From NCBI GenBank assembly GCA_009809945.1, contig WTPW01000352.1, positions 200,413-264,412 of the forward strand: DNA of 64,000 bases. The letters run 5' to 3'. Under the pieces are notes generated by a model that worked only from the letters and a program-made list of their open reading frames with translations, had not been told where the DNA came from and made no database searches. Position numbers and translations under genes: made by a program. This stretch comes from Gigaspora margarita. Its lineage: Eukaryota; Glomeromycota; Glomeromycetes; Diversisporales; Gigasporaceae. Shown piece after piece: positions 1 through 11,387 of the stretch; within the stretch, counting starts at the first letter, position 1; each line of letters begins with the position of its first letter.

Positions 1-297
1 GGAAACTTTATGATATATAGAAGTATAATTTTTTAAATATATATTTTATTAAAATTTTACTATTATATAACGTGCATTTTGTTCTATATTATAAAATTTT
101 AGTCAAATTTGATTAAAACTGTGAAAAGTTTATTAGTAGCACATTTTTAATTTCTATATAAATTCATTGTACCACTGAAATCATATGATAAATGATCTAT
201 ATACCCCCTATCCTTAATGCCCTTAAACATCTATTTCAAATTTGTGAAATATGGATTTACTAAATATGCACAAGCTTATTAGATTAGCTAATACTAC
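1..297. other. AT-rich intergenic sequence
   Basis: No reading frame, RNA gene or repeat that I can support. The sequence is AT-rich with short homopolymer runs. Confidence 0.5.
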
Positions 298-630
298 CAA
301 CTATTTATAGAGAGGAAATCGTTAAAAAAAAATTTGCTGTATCACAAATTTGAAAGCATTGTGTATGGTCTATACTCTTGTTCTTGTGCTTGAGGTTGAG
401 GTTGAGGTTGAGGTTGATGTTGATGTTGTGGTTGTGGTTGTGGTTGATGTTCTTACACTTGCACTAGCTCTTGCAAGAAAGTAAGAAAGGCACAACTGTC
501 CAAAATTTGTTGTTTTGTGTAAAAATTGTGCTGTTTATTATAGTATATTATACCTGTTTTTATTATTTTGCTCTTTTTCCATATTTTCATTTCAGATTTT
601 TTGCTGCCCTAATCAATTGATAATCATAAA
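298..630. repeat. Dispersed repeat, copy 1
   Basis: This stretch resembles 4784-5065 in the same orientation. Both start near CTATTTATAG, run through a CTGTATCACAAATTT block, then a Leu/Val-codon-like GTTGAGGTTGA simple repeat (388-450 here, shorter in the other copy), and end with TTCAGATTTTTTGCTGC and AATTGATAATCA. I see no coding capacity. It is probably a degenerate non-autonomous mobile element or a segment of one; no terminal inverted repeat is evident. Confidence 0.55.
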
Positions 631-1330
631 AGCAAAAGACATTTTACGTATTTTTATGTTTGCTAGGCCAATTGTTTTCTGACAAGATTTTTTGGCAGTG
701 ATCTCAATTTGTGAAATGTAGTTTTACTAAATTTGTACTTATCACCTGATTGGGTTAATTTTATCTTGCAACAATGACATTTAAGCCATGTGCAATATAA
801 TAGGTTATTTTATTATATGGTAATCCCTGGAATAACAATATCAGAAATGTAGTATGAAGTATTAAGTATATGGTTTTATGAAGAATAAATTGAAGGCAAA
901 ATTTTAAAGCTGATTGGGGGACAATATCTTAAAGCTTATTGGGTTATGCGCTGGTATTCAGAGCACAGTTCTTTCTCATAACATATTTATCTGCATTATG
1001 TAAGTGTATGAATTTATGCATTTAATTAGGTTTATGCTATCTATAATATCATTTAATGTTCATTTAATGTATGTATTTGTTTTACTAGAATGGACAAAAT
1101 TTTAAACTAACTAGCCCTTATTAGTATAAGCATATAAAAAATTTATGCACATGAAATTTATTCACTAAGTACCACATAATTCACTCTGAATCTATGTCAA
1201 ATAAGTAGATTTATCATCAAGATTCCAAGCAGTTGGTAAATCCATGAATTGCATTATGTTGGGTAAGCTATTTTTAAATTTAATATAAAATTATGCCTAA
1301 TTTTTATCTGTTATGTTTAAGAATATTTAT
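631..1330. other. AT-rich intergenic sequence
   Basis: No gene or structured repeat seen on either strand. Confidence 0.5.
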
Positions 1331-1332
1331 AA

Positions 1333-1557
1333 ACCAGGACCCCAAAATATACATAAATAGGTCAGGTATGAGTTTGCTTATTTTTAAGGTTTTTATGCAG
1401 ATTTTTTCTATTTATAGTAATTTTTTTGCTTATTTTTATGCAGATTTTTTCTATTTATAGTAATTTTTTTGCTTATTTTTAAAGTTTTTTCTGCAGATCT
1501 TTTCTTTTTAGTAACCCTATAATTAACCTGACCTATCTATATATATTTCGGGTTCTT
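1333..1557. mobile_element. MITE-like element with imperfect inverted ends
   Basis: The left arm at 1333-1367 and the right arm at 1525-1557 are inverted copies sharing ATAGGTCAGGT and a GACCC/GAACC outer block over about 33 bp. The core is a tandem repeat of GCTTATTTTTATGCAGATTT-type units starting at 1376, 1429 and about 1471. No convincing target-site duplication was found, so the family is left open. There is no coding capacity. Confidence 0.45.
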
Positions 1558-1714
1558 TTGAACCCATATATAAATTTGTAGTATGAGTTTTCTGACTTCA
1601 ACAATAAGACAAATGCATTTAAAGTTTAGGTGTTAAAATTTTATAATTCAGCTTAGAAAGATGAATTAAACAATAAAAGGGATTATCCACAGTCTACTAT
1701 AATTGTACCACCAG

Positions 1715-1809
1715 AATAATTAGAGTTATTTTGATGGTGATTGCATCATTATCAAATGACTTCTTTATTTGATGATGATGCAATTATCACCAAAAGAACT
1801 CAAATTATT
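1715..1809. repeat. Foldback hairpin, about 44-bp arms
   Basis: AATAATTAGAGTT...GATTGCATCATTATCAAAT on the left is mirrored by ATTTGATGATGATGCAAT...CTCAAATTATT on the right, with a loop of a few bases around 1760. A transcript would fold into one long imperfect stem. It could be a small foldback element or a hairpin RNA source; the sequence alone does not decide. Confidence 0.5.
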
Positions 1810-4058
1810 TTATTGGTTTGGTTGTCATAAGCCACATGTTATTGAATGCTTATACACAGCCAGATAAAAGAAATCATTTTGCAAATTATTCTGTTATAGG
1901 CTGCTTTGCATCCAATAACTATATATTATCTATATATTGCAAATTAATAAAGCTTGGTTATAATCTTAAAATTTTAATAGTGATATTAACACATTTATAA
2001 TTGCTTTATTATTAATTTTATGAGTTTTGCAAGTACATATATTGTGAGAGGCAAAAATGAACCCTCTATTAAATATAACAACTATACACTGCTAATACTA
2101 AAAAATCATCTAAACTACTCTATCTAAACCCTAATAATGATAGTAAGGCTTCAATTGAGGCATGGATAGACTTAGTACGATTAATTAGAATTGAAATAGA
2201 GCTCTAGATTATGTCATGAGGCTTTAATATGAGGTCACAGGAATTGTTAAAATTCTTAATGATGTTTGTTATATGATCACAGAGTTTCAGAAATCAATCA
2301 CAGGATTAGATTTTTATACAAATTTCGTGTATTGGGAATTATCAGTTTATAATAATAACTGTTTATTCAATGCCTATCAGGGAATTACTAACTCTAATTT
2401 CGAATGTTATTACTTTACAACATTGAACTTTGCTTCAACTTTCTAGCTCTACTTGGTTAAAGCTACAACTAAACTAAAACTTCAACTGGAGCTACACTAT
2501 TGTGGAGATATAAGATATTATATTTATACTTTTATGTTACTGTACTAATTTTACTTTTATATCTGTTCTAACAAGTTACCAGATTTGATATATTTGATAT
2601 ATTTGATATATTTTATATATTTGGCATATTTGATATATCTGATATATCTGATATATATATATATATTTAATATATTTGATAGTAAAATATATCAGATCAT
2701 CAAATAGGTAGGAACAGATAATTTGCTTACTGTACTAAGAAACTACAGTACTATTTTGGGGAATAATGTCAACTATGTTAATTTTATTAAATATGCATAT
2801 TTGGCTAAAAATAGATGATTAAAAATGGCAACAAGAATTGAATAATAATAAAAATACTTTACTTTCTCACAATGTACTTATGTACAAGCTACAGTATCAC
2901 TAATTCTTTTATAGAATTTTGCTACACAATAAAAACAATACAGCATTTTCTAAATTATAGACTTCAATAAATTGTATATTGGCAAATAAGTGAAGTGCAT
3001 GCATACTAGTAAATATGTGCTATGCATACCATATTCTTTTATAAGAAAACTATTATCATAGTATAATATGCTTCTAAGTGCTTTATGCTTATTGATTTTA
3101 AACAATTCTTAAATAATTATCTACTTAATACATTCTTTTATAATCGTTTACATCTGCTAATTTTGATTATTTTATATACATCTAAAAAAGGCCATTCAAA
3201 ATTTTTTCAAAGTTTTAATTGAAGAATTTAATTATGAGAGCTAATTCAATTAAATTTATATAGCATATATACCAGTACTCTATAGAGTATTAAAGGGGAT
3301 TTGTGTGTAACTTTTATGTATCTAATATTGTAATTTTCACTAACTCAGAATTCTTGAAATAATTTTTATCCAAAATGGTAGCAAAATTATTCAATATATT
3401 TTCTACAAATTATCTTGAGCTTCTTAATAATGATTTCATAATTAATGTTAGAGAAGCATGCAACACCAAACATTTAAGATATAAGTTTGTATTTTTATAA
3501 CAAATTAGCAAAAATTAAAAAGATAATAATTAGTTTAAATCATATTTCTATTCAACAATTTGAAATTATTGTTTGTAAGTTCTTTGCAGTATTATTTATA
3601 AGTAGAAAGCTAATCTTTGATTAAGATTATTTAGTGAAGATAAGAACTATCACTTATTTTTGAACTTATCTTATTGCTTCAGAATTTGCTTCAGAATTTT
3701 TTCTTGAATAAACTCAATATCTTGAAGTCTAGATAATTGATACAAAAGCTGATTGGCTTCATTAAATTTTCAAAAGTGTTTATCTAAAAGATTTACAGTA
3801 TAATGAATAATTTTTTCTGTGTCTCTTCATTTCCATATTTGTATGATTCTTTAATTGTTTCTACATTCCATAATTGTACAATTATTCATGTTAATCCTAT
3901 CTAAATAGTATTTGGTACTGTTATCTATTCTCGTAGCTTACTTATGTGAATTTCCCCTATTGCATTTACACACTTGTATAAACTTAATAGAAGGAGTTGC
4001 CTACAGAAAAGTATGTAAAATTAGAATTAGTAGTATAGACATTGTGATCTTAGCATAG
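1810..4058. other. AT-rich intergenic sequence with one short tandem repeat
   Basis: No gene seen. At 2583-2690 a decanucleotide of the GATATATTTG type is repeated about ten times and passes into (AT)n. The remainder is AT-rich with scattered stops in all frames. Confidence 0.5.
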
Positions 4059-4293
4059 CACTGGTCAAAAATAAACATATCCTACACATATCCTACACAT
4101 ATCGGGTACCCGATATGTATACGATATGTGTATAATATGTGCAGGATAGGTGTAGAGTTGATGTATCTACACATATAGGGTAACCGATTATACATATCTA
4201 CACATATCCTACACATATCCTACACATATCCTACACATATCGGGTACCCGATATGTATAGGATATGTGTACAATATGTTTATTTTGACCAGTG
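4059..4293. mobile_element. MITE-like element with CACTGGTC ends
   Basis: The termini CACTGGTCAAAAATAAACAT (4059) and ATGTTTATTTTGACCAGTG (ending 4293) are inverted copies. The interior consists of direct and inverted repeats of CATATCCTACA and CATATCGGGTACCCGATATG, so almost the whole element can fold. The flanks show no clear direct repeat. It is non-coding. Superfamily not assigned. Confidence 0.6.
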
Positions 4294-4783
4294 TAGGCAT
4301 TATAAGAAATAGAAATGTATATAAAGGGTTGCTCTTACTCTTTGTCCATTTTATAATACATCTAATGTACAATATTATCCTTAAATAAATATACATTCTT
4401 TTTATAATAAATGCCTAATAAATCATTAATATCTGTGCTCCATAATTTACTGTCAAATTCATGTGACCTTCTAATGTCAACTATCAAAGCAAATTTGCTA
4501 TGAATGTACCAAGCTTCCTATACAATGAGGACAATATTTTAAAAATTTACAATGATAATGCAATGATTTTCTGGTAAAGTATTCAAATAAACCCTTAATT
4601 TTGAAGTCTTTTTATTACTTAAGAAAATTTTTTAGTTTCACTTATTCAAACCACAAATCCTAAAAATTGAACACAAAAGAATTTATATTTAGTTATTAAT
4701 ACTCTTATATACAAACTTTATTTTTGTGAGCTACAGACTTTTTATATTAGTCATTGCAACTTTGTTTGGATGATAAAATTTAT

Positions 4784-5065
4784 GCCTATTTATAGCAAAA
4801 AACTGTTTAAAAAAAGATCTACTGTATCACAAATTTAAAAGCACTATATTTAGTCTTTACTCTTGCTCTTGAAGTTAATGTTGATGTTTGTTGCTCTTGC
4901 TCTTGCTTTCACAAGAAGTAAAAAGTCATGATTGTACAAACATTTTTATTTTGTGTAAAAATTATGCAGTTCATTATAGTATACTATACCTACTTTCATT
5001 ATTTCTCTCTTTTTCTTTTTTCTGTTCAGATTTTTTGCTGCTCTAATGAATTGATAATCACAGAT
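4784..5065. repeat. Dispersed repeat, copy 2
   Basis: Second, diverged copy of the repeat at 298-630, same orientation, with a shorter internal simple repeat (4858-4910). Shared blocks include CTGTATCACAAATTT, TTTTGTGTAAAAATT and CAGATTTTTTGCTGC. Confidence 0.55.
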
Positions 5066-5998
5066 CATCAAAGCCCAAAATAAAAAATCATAGCAAAGTA
5101 TTTGATGATTATTTTTCCCATTTAATTTTGGGCTGTATGTTTTAATATTTTGATTAAATCTGATCTGAAAATGTAGTCTGAAAATGTTCTAATTAGAAAA
5201 TTTAATTTATTTATTGCAAGTAACTAAATATAACAAAATATGCTATTTGGTCATAATAACATTGTATTTATTATTACAAGAAGTCAAATACAATTATATA
5301 TCTTTTTTATTATTCAATTCTGGATCGGTGTGCTTTAATATTTTGATTGGTTGTTCTTAAAAATGATAAGAAATGTGATAATTAGAGATGTGTTACATAA
5401 ATTACAATTTTATATTACATGTAATTTTATATAAGTTTTAGAAAACCAAATATCATATATTTTTCACATATCATTCTTAAAGTACCAGATTTACAAATTT
5501 TCCTAGCATTATTATATCATTTGATTTGAATGTACAGTCCAAATTTTAACTCATAATTATTGAACTTTGATCTCAGAAAAACTAAATATTATTACAATTA
5601 CTTAAAATTTTAATTTACTAAATCTTATATAAAATTACACAAAATTATATAAATTACTATACATTTATTATTTCTAGCTGTAATAGCTGCTGTAATGGTC
5701 AGATATTTACATATTTGTTGTATACTAACAACACTATGATTTGCATATACTACTTTACAGCTTTAAAAAGTGCAAACAGTTCACAAATTTATAAATTAAC
5801 TAAATTGATAAAGATTTATTATTAGTTTTATAATTTATATTGATATTACAAATGCTAAAAAAGTGAACTAACAATATGTAATAAACGAATAAGAAATCCA
5901 AGTATGATTATGTAAAATAAGTAAGTTATAGTAAATATCTAGCTCTAATAATATAATAACAGTTATTAAAAATCCAAGCTATAAAAATATAGAAAACT
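5066..5998. other. AT-rich intergenic sequence
   Basis: No gene or structured repeat seen. Confidence 0.45.
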
Positions 5999-6213
5999 GT
6001 ATTTGTCACCACCTGCAACACGCCTTTTTTGTCACAGGTATATTTATAACTCAAAATTTTACTAAAATAACAACCACTGCACTTCTAACAAAAAATGATC
6101 CTCTCGCAATTCTGTATTAATCTTGATATTAATTCTAACTTAACCCTATTTTAATATTAATAAGGCCTTAAGGCCTTATGGACTGGTGATGCATTGCAGG
6201 TGGTGACAGATAC
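5999..6213. mobile_element. MITE-like element with TGTCACCACCTGCAA ends
   Basis: The ends GTATTTGTCACCACCTGCAA (5999) and TTGCAGGTGGTGACAGATAC (ending 6213) are inverted with one or two mismatches. Inside, 6160-6179 is a perfect 20-bp palindrome built on AAGGCCTTAAGGCCTT. No target-site duplication is evident. Non-coding. Confidence 0.55.
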
Positions 6214-6518
6214 TTTTTTTCTAAAAATATAATAAATATAATATAAGCATAAATAATAATACTTAATATATTGGTTTGAATGAGTGTTATGATTATATAG
6301 TTCTATCTGAACATTAATTTGAATTACAGTTTGATTAATTAATTAGTCAAGGTCTGTCAAATGACTAAGTTCATAAAAGATTTAATTATAATATTACTTA
6401 AGATATATAAATCTTTATAACTCAATTTTGTGTATTTTTGCTTTGACATTTTTGATTGGTTGTATCTAAAAATTGTGATCTTAATGTGGAAAGCTTAGAT
6501 AGATATATATAATATGAT

Positions 6519-6923
6519 TAGGGTTCAAACCTTTTGACCTGTTTTTTTTGCTATATTTAATAAATAATTTTAGAAAACTGATCTTTTTAGGCTGCTTTTA
6601 ATTGTTATCAAATTTGCAAAAGTATAACTTTTCTACAAATTTCTAGATAGAGTTTTGTGATCCTTGTATTAGTTTTTGAGTTATCTAAATTCCAAAATCA
6701 AACAAAACAGGTCAACCAGATAACTGTGACCCCTTTTTTCTATTTTTATAGATTAAATAACTCAAAATAATAAAAAATCTGAAAACATTTGTGATAATCT
6801 ATACAGAATTATTATTTATTTGTAAATTTTATTATTAATAAAAAAATGCTTGAAAAGGCCAGAATTTTGAAAATCTTGACCAAATATGGTATGCAAAACT
6901 GGGTCACCTGATTTGGAACCCTA
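6519..6923. mobile_element. Non-autonomous hAT-type element
   Basis: The element begins TAGGGTTC and ends GAACCCTA. The inverted ends extend imperfectly through TGACC and GTTTT. It is flanked by a perfect 8-bp direct repeat, AATATGAT, at 6511-6518 and 6924-6931. An 8-bp target duplication and termini fitting the YARNG rule are the known marks of the hAT superfamily. The 405-bp interior has no transposase frame, so it would need a transposase supplied from elsewhere. Confidence 0.75.
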
Positions 6924-6931
6924 AATATGAT

Positions 6932-8330
6932 TATGACAATTATTATGATTTAAGTAATTATTACAATTTTTCTGTGATTATCTGCAATTATTGTAATATT
7001 TTGGTTATTTGCATTAATACCATTATGAATTGATTATCAATATATAAAACCAAGACATTGGGAATTGATACAAAAACAACTGGTTATAACATTTTCAGTC
7101 TCCATTGTAACGTGCTTATGATTATTAAAAATCAACTTTCATGTGTTATGTATCCTATCTGTTTTGATATTAGATTAGCTAGAATATAGATAATATTACT
7201 AAAATATAATACTAACCACATTTTGTATATTACTAGAATAATATGTTCTATAGTACAATTTTTACAATAACTACTACTAGAATTTTTACAATAACCTAGA
7301 AATTATAATAGTTTCAATTCAACTCTACAACAATGTGTTACTGAAATAACAATTATACTTACAATCGAAATCAACTTAACTTTAACCAATGCATTTTATA
7401 TTGGTAAACAAGTCTGGTAGCAAAATTTTTTACAATAACTTACAACAAATATAATTTTTTACATAATTTATATTAATTCAATGCAGACTAATTTGACTCT
7501 AATCATATACTTTGATTACTGAAATAACAAGTGTTTTTCACCAAGAGAATTTATAGCAATTACTCAAACTTAATTGCATAATATGTGTACTAAATAACAA
7601 GTAGATTTTGTATTGGAAGAGTTAATAGTAATACTACTGCAAGCCAACTCAACTTTAAATGCATACTATTATCTCTAAAATAGTAAGCAAGATCCATAAC
7701 AATTTTTTACATCAGCTCATATAGTAGTAAAAATTACAAAATTTCCAATATATACAGTTGCTATCAAAATAGTAAGATCTGTAACACTTAATTTAAATCT
7801 AATACAATCTTAACTTTAATTAAATTTTGTAACAAAATTTTTTATAATAATTCTCAATAAAAATTACAATTCCAATACAATCTTAACCACACACTATAAA
7901 TTACCAGAATAACAAGTTTTGTTATATTAACTTAGTAGAAATTATACAATTTCAATTCACAAACTCAACCTTAACCATGTACTGTATATTACTAGAATAA
8001 GTAAATTTTTTACTAGAATTTTTATAATAATTCACACTAGAGATCATAATAATGTAATGCTATCTAACTCAATCTTACAACAATTCCTGTTCAAACTAAC
8101 TCAAATAAGAATTATGATAATTCCAATACAAAGTTAACTCAACCTTCCATCATCTACTACACTTTAACTTTGTCCCTCTTTAGTTTCTTTATAATAATCT
8201 TCCTTACTTATTATATACTTTTTTTCTTTTTTTTTACTATTATCTAAATTTTTTTCTATTTCATAGCTCCCTGCTTTAACACGATGCTTTTACTTGTTAT
8301 TTTAATATGAAATTTTCAAAAATTTTTTAG
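6932..8330. repeat. Degenerate satellite-like repeat field
   Basis: From about 7190 to 8160 a block recurs at irregular spacing (near 7210, 7383, 7498, 7655, 7882 and 7973). It contains a TTAACCATG-like segment, a TATATTACTAGAATAA-like segment, and TTTTTTACAATAA. Copies are diverged and 90-230 bp apart. No reading frame of interest. Confidence 0.4.
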
Positions 8331-8378
8331 GGCCTTTTGTTAGGGGGTTTTTTTGGGGTTAGGTTAGGGTTTAAGGTT
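8331..8378. repeat. Short telomere-like G-rich patch
   Basis: Contains TTAGGG-like and TTAGGTTAGGG words (GTTAGGGGG, GGGGTTAGGTTAGGG, TTAAGGTTAG) in one orientation. It is short and degenerate, inside otherwise AT-rich DNA. It may be an interstitial telomere-like repeat; it is not a chromosome end. Confidence 0.35.
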
Positions 8379-8569
8379 AGTTTTAATAATAAAAGAGTAT
8401 AAATGGATTTTGGTAATGTTTATATTTTTAAATCAAGGCCCCTAATTTCCAGCTTCAGCCATTTCCAGCTTCAGTCGCGAAACTTATTATTATACCATAG
8501 ACTATAATGAGAATTAGAAATAATAAATAGTTTATCTTTTCATCTTGAATTCATGCGAATAAAAAGTGA

Positions 8570-8830
8570 AAAAAAAACTGTCGGTAAAATGGGTTGTCGG
8601 AAAAAGTGCATTCAATAAAACTTAGTGTCGAGAAAAGTCACATTAGAAATATGTCATGCCAGAGAAATGTCTTGTTGGAAATATGAGATGTCAGTAAAGA
8701 AGCTGTAGAAGGCATAGTAGGTCGAGGAAATATTCTGTCAACAAAAAGTGCTGTAGATGAAACATTCTGTTAGGGATATAGTGTCGGGAAAATTAGTTGG
8801 TGGGGAACTAGCTTTCGGGGAATCATACCG
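8570..8830. repeat. Degenerate GTCGG minisatellite
   Basis: A motif close to TGTCGGNAAAATG recurs roughly every 20-25 bp with substitutions (GTCGGTAAAATG, GTCGGAAAAAG, GTCGAGAAAAG, GTCGGGAAAATT). It has no coding frame and is more GC-rich than its surroundings. Confidence 0.4.
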
Positions 8831-9393
8831 TAATCTTCGCACCACCTATCGCACAATTTATAGAAAATTAATAGATAATATTGTAAATGGCAATATGGAC
8901 TTATAGAAATAGCATTATAACAATACACATCATCGCGACAAAATTTACTGTAATAAGTTTAATAAGTTTACAGTTTTCACTACATTCAAGATATTATCTG
9001 TTATGCATAATTAATTACATTATATAACATGATGAAAACATATCTATATGCATATAAGAATGCTAAAATCGGATCGATACGTAAATAATTTGTCATTTAC
9101 AAAAATTGGAAGAACTTTGAGTACAATTTACTGGTCAATCCATTCCTGGTTTATACATTATTATGAAGTTGAAATTTAATTTTGTTAACAATAAGTCAAT
9201 AAGTGACGCCTTTCGAAAATAAATAGGATTTTTCTCAATAGCATTTTTACTATGTTGTATTATAAATCGGAAAAACAAAATATGATTCTCTGATTTTAAC
9301 TTTGAAACCCCTAAAATGAAAAATCCTATAAATAAATCAATTTGTGTTATATAAAAAAAAAAGTTATAACTAATGTTTAAAAAAAAAACTCAA
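8831..9393. other. 3' flank of the minus-strand BTB gene
   Basis: No gene seen. This AT-rich sequence lies downstream of the minus-strand gene. Confidence 0.4.
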
Positions 9394-9795
9394 TTATTTG
9401 AAAAGAGAAACTACTTTAGAAATAGCATAGCTGATACCTCCAGCATCTGTATGTACAACTGATGCCTTCGTGATTACTTGATATTTTTCATCATGTTTGA
9501 GATTAGTTCCAATTAAAGGAAAATAACAAATATCGACCATGATTTTATCAGGTTCGTCATCTTCATCTAATGAACATTCCATAAATCCTAGTTCGACCAT
9601 GTTAGAGTTTTTAAACCATTTATATTCAACAATCGGCTCTTGAATATTCCGGCGGAAACAGAAAATCGAAATAATTCCACGGATCAGTTCAGTAGCCGTA
9701 GATTCAATTTCAACCTTTTTCTGTAGATCTTTTATAGTACGATATTGATTAAGGTTATACACAACGAAATCTCGTAATTCTATGATGAATGGATG
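9394..9795 (-). pseudogene. Open continuation of the BTB gene beyond its TAA
   Basis: After the TAA at 9798-9796 the same frame stays open for about 133 more codons (HPFIIELRDF... to ...VVSLFK) before the next stop. There is no in-frame ATG near the start, so it is unlikely to be a gene by itself. The peptide looks protein-like, mixed alpha/beta, with WF, CYFPLIG and an acidic DEDDEPD stretch. It reads as the natural C-terminus of the upstream protein, cut off by one stop. Readthrough, a recent nonsense mutation or a base error are all possible. Confidence 0.6.
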
Positions 9796-11387
9796 TTAGC
9801 CTTCATTAAGAATTTCTGAAAATCCTCGATTTTCAAGAACAGAATTAACTAGCTGGCGTAATTTCATAGGGGCAGATTTTGTAACTTCATCGTTTCCAAT
9901 GCGATTTGTTGAAAATAAATCTATATATTTTAATAATTTTTGTGTTGTTGAAATTAATATTGCTTCCAAAGGTTGCTCTTTTTCATTCTCATTTGTTTCC
10001 AGAAATTGCTCATTTTCATCGTCGATTTTGAGATATTTATTTGCATTTTCAATGATCATATCAATTACATGACGTTGCAAGATACCTCTAAGTAAGTTTT
10101 TACTAGGTTTCTCTCCAGCAGACGAGCAACCATATTTTTTCAAAAGATCCTTGAAGGCTGTATAATTAATATTAACTTTTTTCAAAGAGCAAAAAATATA
10201 AAGTCGAGCTTTTAAATCTTCAATGTCACTTGTCAACTGACTAATATTATTAGGGTCATTGTCACTAATACGAAAGTTTTTTGCATCAATCCAAGATGAA
10301 ATTTCTGCAAAATGTTCATCATTACTAATAGAGGATGAATTAATAAAGTGAGCTTCACGGACAGGAAGTTGAATGAGAATTTTTTTACGTGCAGGTAAGA
10401 TAGTTGAAGAAATGGATGCATCAGGATCCATAATTTTTGCCGTAATATCATCCCATAAGTTTAAACCAAGAATTTGTCTATAAGGTTTAACCTTTGCCAA
10501 AATATCTTTTCCAGGCATTTGAAAATATCTTATTAAAGGGATACATTGGTCAAGTGTAGTTTTTAAATCTAAAAAATTCTTTTCAGTCCATTGTTTGAGA
10601 TCAGAAGGCAGATTCGGAGTTTGTTCTTTTCCCCATTGAATAACCTTATCCCAAATTTCTGATTCTTTTATTTGTAAATCATCTCGTTTTAAAAGATTTA
10701 TCAACGCATTTTCGTGGATAGAAGTAAATTCGTCAGAACCCAATATTATGTTAGGATGTTTCGCAAGGATATCAGTGCAAAAAATTTGTAAAGGCTTAAA
10801 ATTATTATCTTGAAAACTTGCAGAATAAACTTTGGCAAATCTTAATTTAAGCCAAGATGCCTTGTTATCAATAAGATAAGACTGAATGTATTCAACTAAT
10901 TCTGCAAGACTTAATTTATTGGACGGAACCAAAAGATTAAATATAGTAGATGGTTCAACCCCTTCAAATGTAATTGTACCGGTGTAAATATATCTATGTT
11001 AAAAGATTTTAATTAGTATTGACCATAATAGCGATTTTAGCTCACTTAATACTCCGTTTAATTTAAATTTTTAAGGCAATATCTTTATAATAATTAATTT
11101 ACGCTGAATTTTGTCTCTGGTGTAATTTATTTTATTATAAATAAAAAATAAAACACTTACTTTATTAAAACTTTAAAAGCTTCAACAGAAATATCAATAA
11201 TATTATTCTTTTTAGTTGTTGCTAATTTTTGACGAAAGAATGATGAACGTTGATATAAAACTAGTGAATGTAACTTAAAGCTTTGATGGCCGACTTTAAC
11301 TAAAACGTTATAATCATATTCACTTTCAAGCAGTTGTGCAAAATCATTGGAGAAACGTCCAAGTAATTTGGTGCTTATTTGCGACAT
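9796..11387 (-). CDS. BTB-BACK protein with non-TLDc C-terminus
   Basis: Two exons: 11387-11161 and 10993-9796. The intron has a GTAAGTG donor and a CATAG acceptor, at the same place and phase as in the plus-strand paralogues. The 474-residue product has an N-terminal BTB domain (residues ~10-100; FKLHSLVLYQRSSFF) and a BACK region (~105-230; WDKVIQWGKEQ, LIRYFQMPGKDI). The start of the paralogues' third domain (DEHFAEISSWID) is present, but the sequence then leaves the TLDc pattern. It is replaced by a helical, unrecognised region (IEDLKARLYIF onward). BTB-BACK proteins are commonly Cullin-3 substrate adaptors; that role here is inferred. I chose the ATG at 11387 (CTTGCAAATG, matching the paralogues' TTTTCAAATG) over one 10 codons upstream. 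A single in-frame TAA separates this frame from 9394-9795. Exon 1 is six codons shorter than in the paralogues. Confidence 0.8.

Noticed and set aside
1818-2000. 60-residue frame
   Set aside because: AT-rich, no domain; the start codon is not ATG-supported and no neighbouring exon fits.
8331-8378. Chromosome end
   Set aside because: The telomere-like words are few, degenerate and surrounded by ordinary sequence on both sides.
9394-9762. Free-standing 122-residue gene on the minus strand
   Set aside because: Its first codon is GTG, there is no ATG near the start, and it is in the same frame as the upstream BTB gene, so it is a continuation beyond a stop.
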